A stretch of DNA of 64,000 bases. It comes from Hyphomicrobium sp. CS1BSMeth3. GTDB lineage: Bacteria; Pseudomonadota; Alphaproteobacteria; Rhizobiales; Hyphomicrobiaceae. The DNA lies in the NCBI RefSeq assembly GCF_900117415.1, contig NZ_FPEI01000002.1:62001-126000 (forward strand). The letters are read 5' to 3'. The position numbers were made by a program, and so were the translations under genes. Every line of letters starts with the position of its first letter. Within the stretch, counting starts at the first letter, position 1. The notes under the pieces were generated by a model. That model did not search any database. It saw only the letters and a list, made by a program, of their open reading frames with translations, and was not told the origin of the DNA. Positions 53,422 through 62,167 of the stretch are shown in pieces.

Positions 53422-54015
53422 TCAACCCCCGGCGACCACTTTCGGGCATTCCTCGCGGATGAATTTATTCACGGCCTTGATCATCCGGCGATGAAAGAGG
53501 CCGACGGAGTCCTCGAGCTGCGCTGCCGACCACACGACCCCTTTGATCACGCCCGGCGCCTTGATGTCGGTGACGTTGACCCAGATCTTCTTGGCTTTGC
53601 CGTCCTTCAGCTCGATGATGGGCGCGAGCGTGATCTGCGCCTTGTCGACGCTGTTCTCGCGCTCGACCTCGCAGTCCACGGTATGGGGCGGCAGCGTGAC
53701 CTTGATCTCGGCCGCGGAAAGCGCTCCGACGATCGTCTCGCGCGGCACCTTGAGATCCACCTCGCATTTGGCCGCGCCAAAGCCCCAGCGCAGCTTGCTG
53801 CCCGAGCCTTCCTTCATGGTCTTCTTGGACCAGGCTTTGCTCAGGGGGCACTGCAGGTCGCCCTTCACGGGCTTCTTCGCGACAATGAGCGTGCAGAGGG
53901 ACTTCTCACAGGCCTTGAGCCGGTCTTTCTCGTCCTTGCGCGGCTCGATGGCCGAAGCAGGCGCAGCTAGGCTCCAAATGAGCGCGATGAGCCCGGCCAG
54001 CCGGACATGATGCAT
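53422..54015 (-). CDS. Hypothetical secreted protein
   Basis: A 197-residue protein with a signal peptide ([17 protein letters not shown]) and three Cys in the N-terminal mature part ([26 protein letters not shown]). The rest is lysine-rich and beta-like ([43 protein letters not shown]) and ends in a helical segment [22 protein letters not shown] 54015 is preferred; a GTG at 54036 is possible. The family is not recognised with certainty. The gap upstream (54037-54314) shows nothing clear. Confidence 0.7.
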   Translation of the reverse strand: MHHVRLAGLIALIWSLAAPASAIEPRKDEKDRLKACEKSLCTLIVAKKPVKGDLQCPLSKAWSKKTMKEGSGSKLRWGFGAAKCEVDLKVPRETIVGALSAAEIKVTLPPHTVDCEVERENSVDKAQITLAPIIELKDGKAKKIWVNVTDIKAPGVIKGVVWSAAQLEDSVGLFHRRMIKAVNKFIREECPKVVAGG

Positions 54016-54314
54016 CCAGTGTTGCACGTTCACCACCTTGGCCCCCCTTGGCGGGCTGAGCTGTGCGGCCCACCGCCTTCACTGCACTGGGCCGAGCCGT
54101 TAACCAGCTCTCGGCCTGGGCGCCACGCCGAAAAATCCGGCTCGCCCTCTGCCTGCTGTCGGGGCGCATTGCGGCATCAGCGTGACAGCTAAAGCCCAAA
54201 ATTCAGCATTTTGACATTAGATACACAACGTGATCGGCGCTTCGGTGTAAGCTCTCGCGGAACCACGTGATTCGTCGCCCGGGAGGGCGGCGCGCCCGCC
54301 TGAGGAGACCGACG

Positions 54315-54695
54315 ATGCGCTGGACAATGCCATTGCTGGGGCTTGCCGCCGTAGCTGCTTTCGGGGCCGTGCCGCTGCAGCAGGCTGCCGCGGACGGCAT
54401 GAAGGACCGCGGCAAGGTGAAGGTCACCCGGAAGTACGCTCACCACGATCACCGCTACGTCTTCGACGTGGATCCGTACGCCTACCGCTACAAGCCGCGT
54501 GGCTACTACCCCTATTACAATTCAGACTACTGGTCTCCCGGGCGCTATGTCCGCGCACGCCAGCTGGCTCACTACTACCACTGGATCCAGGAGCGGCCGC
54601 CGTACTTCCAGTCGTGGGGTCATCCGCGCAAGGACTGGAACCAACGCGAGTGGCACGCGCGCCATCACGGCTACATCCGCCGCAACCACTGGTGA
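54315..54695 (+). CDS. Hypothetical secreted Tyr/Arg/His-rich protein
   Basis: A 126-residue protein: a signal peptide (PLLGLAAVAAFGAVPLQQAAA) then a strongly basic and aromatic mature part (KYAHHDHRYVFDVDPYAYRYKPRGYYPYYNSDYWSPGRYVRARQ and WHARHHGYIRRNHW), with only a few aliphatic residues. TGAGGAGA lies before the ATG 54315. No domain is recognised. Small Tyr-rich exported proteins of this kind are common in Rhizobiales and may bind the cell surface or polyanions. A terminator follows at 54703. Confidence 0.75.
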   Translation: MRWTMPLLGLAAVAAFGAVPLQQAAADGMKDRGKVKVTRKYAHHDHRYVFDVDPYAYRYKPRGYYPYYNSDYWSPGRYVRARQLAHYYHWIQERPPYFQSWGHPRKDWNQREWHARHHGYIRRNHW

Positions 54696-54702
54696 GAGCT
54701 TC

Positions 54703-54727
54703 AGGGGGCCGCGCGTAGCGGCCCTCT
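54703..54727. terminator. Hairpin terminator between convergent genes
   Basis: GGCCGC (54707-54712) and GCGGCC (54718-54723) pair around GCGTA, extended by flanking AGGG/CTCT. It is followed by CAGTTTAG. It sits between the stop codons of the Tyr-rich protein and the SGNH hydrolase and may serve both. Confidence 0.65.
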
Positions 54728-54731
54728 CAGT

Positions 54732-55607
54732 TTAGTGAGCCGATGACGGCGACCATCCAGAAATCGGCGTTCTGGACGCGACGCCGGCCGACATGACGGC
54801 CCCCGGCGTGCGCTTGAGGTCCGCCTCGACGGCCTCAGCCATCAGCTCGGCGAGGCAGCCGTACGCTACGTCGCTGAGGTGGAACTTATCCTTCCACAGT
54901 AGCTCTTCTACCGGGTGCTGGCCGCTCGAGATGAGGTGCTGCATGATCGCGTAGCGGCGGAAGACCGGCACGCCTTGCTCATGCGCGACATTCCGCATGA
55001 CCGCGACATAGTCCTCGTACCGGGCTACCCCCGCCGAGCGCGGATAGAATTGCGGGTCGACCAGCACGACGTCGATGTTGGCGGCCTTGAGCGCACTGAC
55101 CCCACTCAGCAACGTCTTCCGGAATGTCTCCACGTCGACGCCCGAGATGGCGTCGTTGACCCCGGTCTGCCACAGCACCAGCGCCGGCCGCGTGGGAATC
55201 ACATCGCGAACGAGGCGCGTCAGCATGGCATCCGCCAGCTCACCGCCCTTGCCGAGATTGGCGACCTGAAAATCCTTGCCCGGGAAGCGCCGGTCCATCT
55301 CCCGGTCGAAGCGCGCCGGATAGGCGGCCTGCTTGCTGGATGCCCCTGTCCCTTCAGTCGAGGACGAGCCGAGCGCTACGACGCGGATCTCATGGCTGCG
55401 CTCGACGACGCGCGCAAGCCCCCGCAGAGGTGCATCGAACGTGTTGAGAACGCCCGGCGCGTCGCAGGCGACAAGCTCGCTGGCATTTGCAGTCGGGACA
55501 AAATGAAAAACGGCGGTCAAGCCGATGGCCGCCAGAGCCATGCGTCCGCACGAACCAAACCTCGGGGGAGTCGAGTCCGACCCCACCGCACTTCTGGAGT
55601 GCCACAT
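54732..55607 (-). CDS. SGNH/GDSL hydrolase family protein
   Basis: A 291-residue exported SGNH-type hydrolase. A signal segment (ALAAIGLTAVFHFVPTANA) is followed by block I VVALGSSSTEGTGASS (nucleophile Ser within SSSTEG), QVANLGKGGELADAML (block II Gly), WQTGVNDAISGVD (block III Asn), and DKFHLSDVAYG with the C-terminal D-x-x-H. The canonical GDS is GSS here, as in several esterase-like members. A role in cell-wall or exopolysaccharide acyl metabolism is possible but not shown. It diverges from the L,D-transpeptidase gene. Confidence 0.88.
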   Translation of the reverse strand: MWHSRSAVGSDSTPPRFGSCGRMALAAIGLTAVFHFVPTANASELVACDAPGVLNTFDAPLRGLARVVERSHEIRVVALGSSSTEGTGASSKQAAYPARFDREMDRRFPGKDFQVANLGKGGELADAMLTRLVRDVIPTRPALVLWQTGVNDAISGVDVETFRKTLLSGVSALKAANIDVVLVDPQFYPRSAGVARYEDYVAVMRNVAHEQGVPVFRRYAIMQHLISSGQHPVEELLWKDKFHLSDVAYGCLAELMAEAVEADLKRTPGAVMSAGVASRTPISGWSPSSAH

Positions 55608-55926
55608 GGCCCGTCCTTACGCCAGCCGTTCACAGCGGCGTGATATTACGCGAAGCCTTTGGTCATTGTCGAGGTTTACCGGAGCGGCCAGTTACCACAG
55701 TGTTGCCGTCGGGAAACCCCTGCGCGAAACCGAACGTTACTCACGCGAGCGTGAAGGGGGCGGTTTGGCCCGGTCTCCGGAAATCAGCTATAGGTCCGGC
55801 AAGAGATGAACGCGCAACCTTGCTGTTGCCGCAAAGCACAACTAAGCGGGCAGATGGGGCTACGCTGATGCGGGCGTAGCGTCCGGCGGATCGGCCGGCT
55901 CAGAGAACACCGATCGTGAGCAGACG

Positions 55927-57309
55927 ATGACAAATGAACGGGGTAAGAAGTCTGCCTCCCACAAGGGGGTGGGGGAGCGAACCAATCTGACGCGCCGGCA
56001 GGCACTTGCTGGGGGTCTCGGCCTCGCGGCTGGCCTCGTTGGTGCTCAAGCCCAGGCCCAGGAATGGTGGCAGCAGCTTCCGGGCTTTGCGTCGTTCACC
56101 GACCCGGGGCGTGATCGCCGCCCGCGCCAGCAAACCCCGTCCGACGTGCTGGACGATCTGCGCCAAGGCGCCGTGCCGCTCAGGTCGCAGGAGATGCTCG
56201 GCGCCATGGGCGACGCCATCGAGCGCGTCGAGCGTGTCGTCGCCGAAGGTGGCTGGCCGAACATTCCGGGCAACCGCATGATCCGCCCGGGCGACGAGGA
56301 CGAGCGCATCCCGATGGTCCGCCGCGTCCTCGTGCTGTGGGGCGATATGCGGCCGCAGCGCGGCTTCAGCTCATTCTCGCTCGATGGGGAGATGGAAGCC
56401 GGCATCCGGCGCTTCCAGAGCCGCCACGGGCTTCGCGTCAGCGGTCGCGTCGACCGCCCGACCCTCCAGGCCCTGAACGTGCCGCCGGCAGCGCGCCTCG
56501 CGCAGTTGCGCATGAACTACAATCGCGTTCGCGACCTGCTCTCGCTCAAGATCGACGAGCGCTATGTCCTGGTCAACGTGCCGGGCTTCCAGGCCGAAGC
56601 CGTATGGCGGCACACCGTGGAGCGGCGCCACCGCGTGATCGCCGGCAAGCCGGATCGCCAGACGCCGGTCGTCACGGCCAACATCCGCGCGCTCAACTTC
56701 TTCCCCTTCTGGCGCGTGCCGGAGAGCATCGCCAACCTCGATGTGATCCCGCGTCTCGCCAAGGAGCCGGACTACCTCCAGAAGGAGCACATCCGCGTCC
56801 TCACGGGCAGCTTCGTCGGCCCGGAAATCGATGTGAGCAACGTCGATTGGCGCTCGGTGGACGCCAAGAACCTGCGCTTCCGCCAGGATCCGGGGCCGCA
56901 CAACGCGCTTGGCCTCGTGCGCATCGACATGCCGAACGAGCATGGCGTCTACATGCACGACACGCCGATGAAGCCGCTCTTCGAGCAGCGCTCGCGCGCC
57001 TTCAGTGCCGGCTGCGTGCGCGTGCAGGATGTGTTCGATCTCGCCGCCTGGATCGGGCGTGACGAGCTCGGCATGAGCCGCGAGCGCATTGAGGACATTC
57101 TCCAGGGCGGCCAGGCGGTCGACATCAACCTGTCGCGCCCCTTGCCGGTCGCCTTCGTCTACGTCACGGCGTGGGTCGAGGAGGATGGCCGCATCGTCTA
57201 CCGTCCCGACATCTACGGCAAGGATCAGGTCCGCGAGCTTGCGAGCGACCGCGAGCGTGAGCACGATCCCGACGCGCCGCCGATGCCGCGCGAGACACTG
57301 GCGCCTTAG
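55927..57309 (+). CDS. L,D-transpeptidase family protein
   Basis: A 460-residue YkuD-type enzyme (YcbB/LdtD-like). A Tat-type signal (LTRRQALAGGLGLAAGLVGAQAQAQ) leads to a peptidoglycan-binding PG_binding_1 region (IRRFQSRHGLRVSGRVDRPTLQALN, about residues 155-185), then the catalytic YkuD domain with YMHDTPMKPLFEQRSRAFSAGCVRV, whose SxGCxR motif contains the nucleophile Cys. Such enzymes form 3-3 cross-links in peptidoglycan or attach proteins to it. The 319-bp gap upstream (55608-55926) showed no clear promoter or small gene. Its TAG stop abuts the palindromic repeat array. Confidence 0.93.
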   Translation: MTNERGKKSASHKGVGERTNLTRRQALAGGLGLAAGLVGAQAQAQEWWQQLPGFASFTDPGRDRRPRQQTPSDVLDDLRQGAVPLRSQEMLGAMGDAIERVERVVAEGGWPNIPGNRMIRPGDEDERIPMVRRVLVLWGDMRPQRGFSSFSLDGEMEAGIRRFQSRHGLRVSGRVDRPTLQALNVPPAARLAQLRMNYNRVRDLLSLKIDERYVLVNVPGFQAEAVWRHTVERRHRVIAGKPDRQTPVVTANIRALNFFPFWRVPESIANLDVIPRLAKEPDYLQKEHIRVLTGSFVGPEIDVSNVDWRSVDAKNLRFRQDPGPHNALGLVRIDMPNEHGVYMHDTPMKPLFEQRSRAFSAGCVRVQDVFDLAAWIGRDELGMSRERIEDILQGGQAVDINLSRPLPVAFVYVTAWVEEDGRIVYRPDIYGKDQVRELASDREREHDPDAPPMPRETLAP

Positions 57310-57610
57310 TTTACTTGCCGCGGGCTGCTGGGAAGAGGTGCTATCGCCTCTTTCCGTCGTGCTATGCCCGCGGCGGGCTTTGTTTACTTGCCGCCGGCTG
57401 CTGGGAAGGGGTGCTATCGCCTACCGGCGTCGTGCCAGGCCGGCGGTGGCAATTTCCACACCGGCGAGTGATGCGGCGGGCTGCTGGGAAGAGGTGCTGT
57501 CGCCTCTTTCCGCTCTGCCATGCCCGCGGCGGGCTTTGTTTACTTGCCGCCGGCTGCTGGGAAGGGGTGCTATCGCCTACCGGCGTCGTGCTAGGCCGGC
57601 GGTGGCAATA
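57310..57610 (+). repeat. Tandem palindromic repeat array (GGCTGCTGGGAAG family)
   Basis: Four related units: 57310-57380, 57381-57455, 57474-57536 and 57537-57610. Units 2 and 4 are nearly identical with a 156-bp period, so a two-unit block has been duplicated. Each has GGCTGCTGGGAAG, GGTGCTATCGCC (GTGCTGTCGCC in unit 3) and paired GCC-rich ends (GCCGCGGGC/GCCCGCGGC or GCCGCCGGC/GCCGGCGGTGGC). TTTACTTGCCGC opens units 1, 2 and 4. The first unit starts right after the L,D-transpeptidase TAG. A fifth copy is at 16960. Confidence 0.9.
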
Positions 57611-57652
57611 GCGACAGCTTGGAGTTTGACGCGGCGGGACTGACAGCTCTTC

Positions 57653-57775
57653 CCCTTCTCCCCGTTCTTACGGGGAGAGAAGGTCGGGATGAGGGGCGGC
57701 ACAATCGCTGACGTTGGCGCACGCCCTCCCCGCACGCGGAGAGAGGGGAAAGTAGTGCCGAATAGTGCCCGCTAC
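57653..57775. repeat. Composite hairpin repeat before the acyl-CoA dehydrogenase stop
   Basis: CCTTCTCCCCG-ttctta-CGGGGAGAGAAGG is followed by TCGGGATGAGGGGCGGC, then a second hairpin-like CCCTCCCCGC/GCGGAGAGAGGGG near 57724, and ends GTGCCCGCTACT at 57764-57775. The block at 49705-49863 has the same start and end. Its last bases (CTA at 57772-57774) are the TAG stop of the acyl-CoA dehydrogenase on the minus strand, so the repeat runs into that gene's 3' end. Confidence 0.8.
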
Positions 57776-58944
57776 TCCTTCTTCCGCGTATTCGCCGTGC
57801 CGGGCAGCGTGCCCATGTACTTCGCCAGAATCGTCAGCATGATCTCGTCGGCGCCGCCGCCGATCGAGGAAAGGCGCGTGTCGCGATAGGCGCGGCTGAC
57901 GACCGTCTCGTTCATGAAGCCCATGCCGCCCCAGTACTGCAGGCATGAGTCGCTCACCTCGCGGCTCAAGCGCCCCGCCTTGAGCTTGGCCATGGACGCA
58001 AGCTTGGTCACATCCTGGCCCGCGAGATAAAGCTCGCAACAGCGATAGACGTGGCTTCGTAGCAGCTCGATCTCCGTCTGCAGCTCGGCAAGGCGGAAGT
58101 GCACGACCTGATTGTCGAGGATCGGCCGACCGAAGGCGATGCGCCCCCGCGTGTAGTCGATCGTCGCATTGATGATGCGCTCATTCCCCTTGAGCGCGCG
58201 CGCCGCCGCCCACAGGCGCTCCTCCTGGAACTGCAGCATCTGGTAGGTGAAGCCCTTCCCTTCCTCGCCGATGCGGTTCTTCTGCGGCACGCGCACGTCG
58301 TCGAAGAAGATCTGTGCGGTATCCGAGGCGTGCATCCCCATCTTGTCGAGCTTGCGTGCGACCTGGACGCCCTTCGTCTTCATGGGCACGCAGATGAGCG
58401 TCTTGTTGAGATGCACCGGCCCGTCGGACGTGTTGGCGAGCAAACAGATCCAGTCGGCCTGCGTGCCGTTCGTCGTCCACATCTTGCCGCCGTTGATGAC
58501 GTAGTCATCGCCATCCTTGCGCGCGGTCGTCTTGATCGAGGCCACATCCGAGCCGGCGCCGACCTCCGACACGCCGAGACAGGCCACGTAATCCCCCGCG
58601 ATCGAGGGCGCGAGGAACTCCCGACGCAATTCGTCCGAGCCGAAGCGGGCGAGCGCCGGCGTCGCCATGTCGGTCTGCACGCCGATCGCCATGGGAATGC
58701 CACCGCAGTTGATGGCGCCGAGCTCCTCCGCCATCACGATCGCGTAGGAGTAGTCGAGCCCCTGGCCGCCGAATTCGACCGGCTTGTTGAGCCCGAGAAA
58801 ACCGAGATCGCCCATCTTCTTGAACAGCGCGTGGGCCGGGAAGGTCTGCTCCCTCTCCCATTGGTCCACATGCGGATTGATCTCGGCGGCGATGAACTTC
58901 TGCAGGCTGCGCCGCAGCTCCTCGTGCTCGTGCGTGAACTGCAT
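57772..58944 (-). CDS. Acyl-CoA dehydrogenase
   Basis: A 390-residue flavoprotein that oxidises acyl-CoA at the alpha-beta bond. ACLGVSEVGAGSDVASIKTTA and WTTNGTQADWICLLAN bind FAD and the CoA thioester, and the C-terminal SCLQYWGGMGFMNETVVSRAYRD holds the catalytic-base region. The N-terminus (FTHEHEELRRSLQKFIAAEINPHVDQWE) resembles citronellyl-CoA dehydrogenases and related branched-chain enzymes. It is the last gene of the minus-strand block behind the solute-binding protein gene. Its TAG stop is within the repeat at 57653-57775. Confidence 0.93.
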   Translation of the reverse strand: MQFTHEHEELRRSLQKFIAAEINPHVDQWEREQTFPAHALFKKMGDLGFLGLNKPVEFGGQGLDYSYAIVMAEELGAINCGGIPMAIGVQTDMATPALARFGSDELRREFLAPSIAGDYVACLGVSEVGAGSDVASIKTTARKDGDDYVINGGKMWTTNGTQADWICLLANTSDGPVHLNKTLICVPMKTKGVQVARKLDKMGMHASDTAQIFFDDVRVPQKNRIGEEGKGFTYQMLQFQEERLWAAARALKGNERIINATIDYTRGRIAFGRPILDNQVVHFRLAELQTEIELLRSHVYRCCELYLAGQDVTKLASMAKLKAGRLSREVSDSCLQYWGGMGFMNETVVSRAYRDTRLSSIGGGADEIMLTILAKYMGTLPGTANTRKKE

Positions 58945-59015
58945 GGGCGTCTTCTCATGGCGCGAACGCCCGCGCCTTGCGGCACGGGCGCGCGTCGATC
59001 TCAGAACTTAGACGG

Positions 59016-60215
59016 TCAGAACGAGAGGCCGTCCTTCACCGTCTTCCAGCGGCCGTTCTCGATCACGCTGATCTGCGTGATCGTCGAGGCGAGGTGGTTC
59101 GTGTTCGAGAACTTCGTCGGCGGAGAGGCGAAGATGTCCTGGAACACATCGCCCGACTCGAGCGCCGTCAGCAGCTTCTGCCCAGTGAGATCCTTGCCGG
59201 CGAGGTTCGCATAGTGAGCGAACGTCATGATCGTATTGTAGCCGATGACGGCCTGCGTGTTCGGCTCGGCGTTGTACATCTTGAAGTACGCCTCGGCCCA
59301 CTCCTTGACCTTGCCCTTGGCCGTGTCGCGATAGGGCACCTCGAAGCCGCAACCCGAGTAGAGACCTTCGACCACGCCCTTGCCGAGCGCCGGCACCTCG
59401 AGCACGCACACCGGGGTCGCGCCGAGCCATACGGGCTCGAAGCCGATCTTCTTGGCTTCCGCGACCACGCCGATGGTCTCGCGGATGATGGTGCCGAGCA
59501 CGACCATGTCGCAACCGTCAGCCTTCAGCTTCGCCGCCTGGGCCGAGAAGTCGGAGGCGCCGCGCTTGTAGGTCGTGATGGAGGCGGGCTTCATCTTCAT
59601 GGCCTCGACCTGCTGCGTGAAGCCGTCGAGGACGTTCTTGCCGTACTCGTCATCCTGCGACATGACGCACGGCTTCTGGATCTTCTTCTCGGGGATCATG
59701 TACTTCACGATCGCCCGCGTGCTCTCGACATAGGGCAGCAGGTTGTTGAACTTCAGTCGCTCCTGCGGCTTCGAGGCGTCGAACTTGTAGGTGAACTCGG
59801 CCGCCGTCAGCGGGAAGAGCTGCGGAATGCCGGCCTCGAAGAGAATGTCTTGCGCGGCGAGCACGGTCGGCGAGCCCATGGGCCCGATCATCGCGAAGAT
59901 CTTGTCGCGCTCGACCATCTTCTGCGTCGCGAGCACGGCCTTGCGCGGCTCATAGGCGCTGTCCTCGGCGATGAGCTTCAGCAGCCGACCGTGAATACCG
60001 CCCTTCGCGTTCACCTCCTCGACGGCGAGCTTCATGCCGTTGAGAACAGGCACGCCCCAGACCTTGATCGGGCCGGAGAGATCCTGGTGCGTGCCAATCA
60101 CGATCTCCTTGGCGCTGATGCCCTGGTTCGTCACCTTGGTCTGCGCCAGCGCCGGCCCTGCCACAACCGCGAGCGCGGCGCCGAGCAGACTCATTTTCAG
60201 CATGTGAAGGCTCAT
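59016..60215 (-). CDS. ABC transporter substrate-binding protein (LivJ/LivK type)
   Basis: A 399-residue type I [11 protein letters not shown] binding protein. A signal peptide (LLGAALAVVAGPALAQ) is followed by EIVIGTHQDLSGPIKVWGVPVLNG, VNAKGGIHGRLLKLIAEDSAYEP and ALESGDVFQDIFASPPTKFS. The overall pattern suits the family that binds branched-chain amino acids, aromatic acids or other carboxylates. It belongs with the LivFGM-type genes upstream; acyl-CoA ligase and dehydrogenase in the same run suggest that its ligand is an organic acid. GGAGGA precedes ATG 60215. Confidence 0.92.
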   Translation of the reverse strand: MSLHMLKMSLLGAALAVVAGPALAQTKVTNQGISAKEIVIGTHQDLSGPIKVWGVPVLNGMKLAVEEVNAKGGIHGRLLKLIAEDSAYEPRKAVLATQKMVERDKIFAMIGPMGSPTVLAAQDILFEAGIPQLFPLTAAEFTYKFDASKPQERLKFNNLLPYVESTRAIVKYMIPEKKIQKPCVMSQDDEYGKNVLDGFTQQVEAMKMKPASITTYKRGASDFSAQAAKLKADGCDMVVLGTIIRETIGVVAEAKKIGFEPVWLGATPVCVLEVPALGKGVVEGLYSGCGFEVPYRDTAKGKVKEWAEAYFKMYNAEPNTQAVIGYNTIMTFAHYANLAGKDLTGQKLLTALESGDVFQDIFASPPTKFSNTNHLASTITQISVIENGRWKTVKDGLSF

Positions 60216-60310
60216 TCGTTTCCTCCTCCAAACACCACGCATCGCCCTGTTGTTCTGGGTCCGAAAGCCGGGCGATCCTGGCCTTCGGCAATTGATCGGA
60301 GAAACCGCGC

Positions 60311-62149
60311 TCAAGCCGCAGCTCTCTCCTTGTACATCGCCTCGATCTCGGGCGCATATTTCCTGTTCACGAACGCGCGCTTGAGCTTCATCGTCGGCGT
60401 CAGCTCCTCGTCCTCGGGCGTGAGCTGCTGCTCGATGAGATGGAAGCGGCGGATGGTCTCGACGCGCGCGAACTTGGCGTTCACCTTCTCGATCTCGGCC
60501 GCGATCAGGTCGCGCACCTCCTGCGCGCGACAGAGGCTCGCGTAGTTCGTGAAGGGGACATTGTGGTCCTGCGCGAACTTCTCGACGTTCTCCTGATCGA
60601 TCATCACGAGGCAGGTCAGATAAGGCCGCTTGTCGCCGATCACGACGGCATCGGAGATGTAGGGCGAGAACTTGAGCTGGTTCTCGATCTCCGAGGGCGT
60701 GACGTTCTTGCCGCCCGCCGTGATGATGATGTCCTTCATGCGGTCCGTGATCTTCACGAAGCCATCCTCGTCGATGAAGCCGACATCGCCCGTATGCAGC
60801 CAGCCTTCCTTGTCGATCGTCTCAGCCGTCTTCTCGGGGTGGTTGAGATAGCCGGACATGAGGAAGTCGCCGCGCAGCAGGATCTCGCCTTCCGGCGAGA
60901 CTTTGGCCTCGGCCCAGGGCACGGACTTGCCGACCGTGCCGAGCTTGATGTGATCGGGCGGCATGACGGTCGCAACGCCGCAGTTCTCGGTCTGGCCATA
61001 GACCTCGTACATGTCGAGGCCGAGTGCCAGATACCAGCGGATGAGATCCGGCGAGATCGGCGCAGCGCCCGTAAACATCACGCGGCAGTTGTCGACGCCC
61101 ATCATGCGCCGCACATTGCGCAGCACGGCCCAGTAGCCGACCGCATTGAGCGCCTTCAGCAGAGCCGAGGGTTTCTTGCCCACAAGGCGCGCGTCCGCAA
61201 TGCGATAGCCGACGCCGATGGCCTTCTCATAGGCCCATTTCTCGAGCCCCGTCGCATCCTTGAGCGCGATCATGGTGCCCGAATAGAATTTCTCCCACAC
61301 GCGCGGCACGGCGAGGAAGGTCGCCGGCTGCACCTCGCGGATGTTGTCCGGCACGGTCTCCGGGCTCTCGGCGAAGTTCATCACCGGTCCCATGCCGATC
61401 GACATGTAGTAACCGCCGACCCGCTCGGCGACGTGGCAGAGCGGCAGGAAGAGCAGCTTGGGCTCACCCGGCTTGGAACCGAAGATATCCGACGCATGGC
61501 GCATCTGTGCGAGCACCGAGCGGTGCGGATGCATGGCGCCTTTCGGCGGGCCGGTCGTGCCGGAGGTGTAGACGAGGATGGCGAGATCCTCGGGTCCGCG
61601 CGAGGCGAGCATCTCGTCGATGAGGCCCGGGCGACCGACCATGTGGGCGCGGCCTTCCTCGATGAAGTCGTCGAACGAGATCACCATGGGGTCGCTGAAG
61701 CGCGTCAGGCCTTCCATATCGAAGACGACGATCTTCACGAGCGTCGGGCAGCGGCCGCGCACCTCCAGTGCCTTGTCGAGTTGCTCGTCATCCTCGACGA
61801 AGAGCACGCGCGTCCTGCTGTCGTTCACCAGATACTCGACCTGGCGCGGCGAATCCGTCGGATAGATGCCCGACGAAACACCGCCCGCGAGCAGCACGCC
61901 CATATCGGCGTAGACCCACTCGGGCTTGGTGTTGCAGAGGATCGACGCGACGTCGCCGGGCTTGAAATCCATGGCGTCGAGCGCGTAGGCGACGGCCTTG
62001 GAGCGCTCGAGCCATTCGGCCCACGTCACCGTCTTCCACACGCCCATATGCTTCTCGCGGATGGCGGGCTCGTTATGCCAGCGCTCGACGGCGCGCATGA
62101 AGCTCTTGGGGATCGTGTCGGAAATGATCGCATCGATGTCGCTGGCCAT
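60311..62149 (-). CDS. Long-chain acyl-CoA synthetase (AMP-dependent ligase)
   Basis: A 612-residue adenylate-forming enzyme. The P-loop-like AMP motif ILVYTSGTTGPPKGAMHPHRS, then VYGQTENCGVATVMPPDHI, TGDVGFIDEDGFVKITDRMKD and the C-terminal Lys region (GGKNVTPSEIENQLK) are in order. The size and the FAA1/long-chain pattern suit fatty acyl or arylalkanoate substrates, which are activated to acyl-CoA. It is placed between the LivF-type ATPase and the binding-protein gene in one strand run, typical of organic-acid uptake and activation loci in Rhizobiales. Confidence 0.93.
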   Translation of the reverse strand: MASDIDAIISDTIPKSFMRAVERWHNEPAIREKHMGVWKTVTWAEWLERSKAVAYALDAMDFKPGDVASILCNTKPEWVYADMGVLLAGGVSSGIYPTDSPRQVEYLVNDSRTRVLFVEDDEQLDKALEVRGRCPTLVKIVVFDMEGLTRFSDPMVISFDDFIEEGRAHMVGRPGLIDEMLASRGPEDLAILVYTSGTTGPPKGAMHPHRSVLAQMRHASDIFGSKPGEPKLLFLPLCHVAERVGGYYMSIGMGPVMNFAESPETVPDNIREVQPATFLAVPRVWEKFYSGTMIALKDATGLEKWAYEKAIGVGYRIADARLVGKKPSALLKALNAVGYWAVLRNVRRMMGVDNCRVMFTGAAPISPDLIRWYLALGLDMYEVYGQTENCGVATVMPPDHIKLGTVGKSVPWAEAKVSPEGEILLRGDFLMSGYLNHPEKTAETIDKEGWLHTGDVGFIDEDGFVKITDRMKDIIITAGGKNVTPSEIENQLKFSPYISDAVVIGDKRPYLTCLVMIDQENVEKFAQDHNVPFTNYASLCRAQEVRDLIAAEIEKVNAKFARVETIRRFHLIEQQLTPEDEELTPTMKLKRAFVNRKYAPEIEAMYKERAAA

Positions 62150-62167
62150 CTGCTGCGCCTCCAGACT

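Noticed and set aside
55525-55809. Frame of 94 codons upstream of the L,D-transpeptidase
   Set aside because: It overlaps the divergent SGNH hydrolase start, has no ribosome-binding site or recognisable domain, and is Arg/Ser-rich as expected for noise.
57310-57610. Possible CRISPR-like array
   Set aside because: Units are contiguous palindromes of 63-75 bp, two of them duplicated as a block, with no unique spacers of even size and no cas genes.
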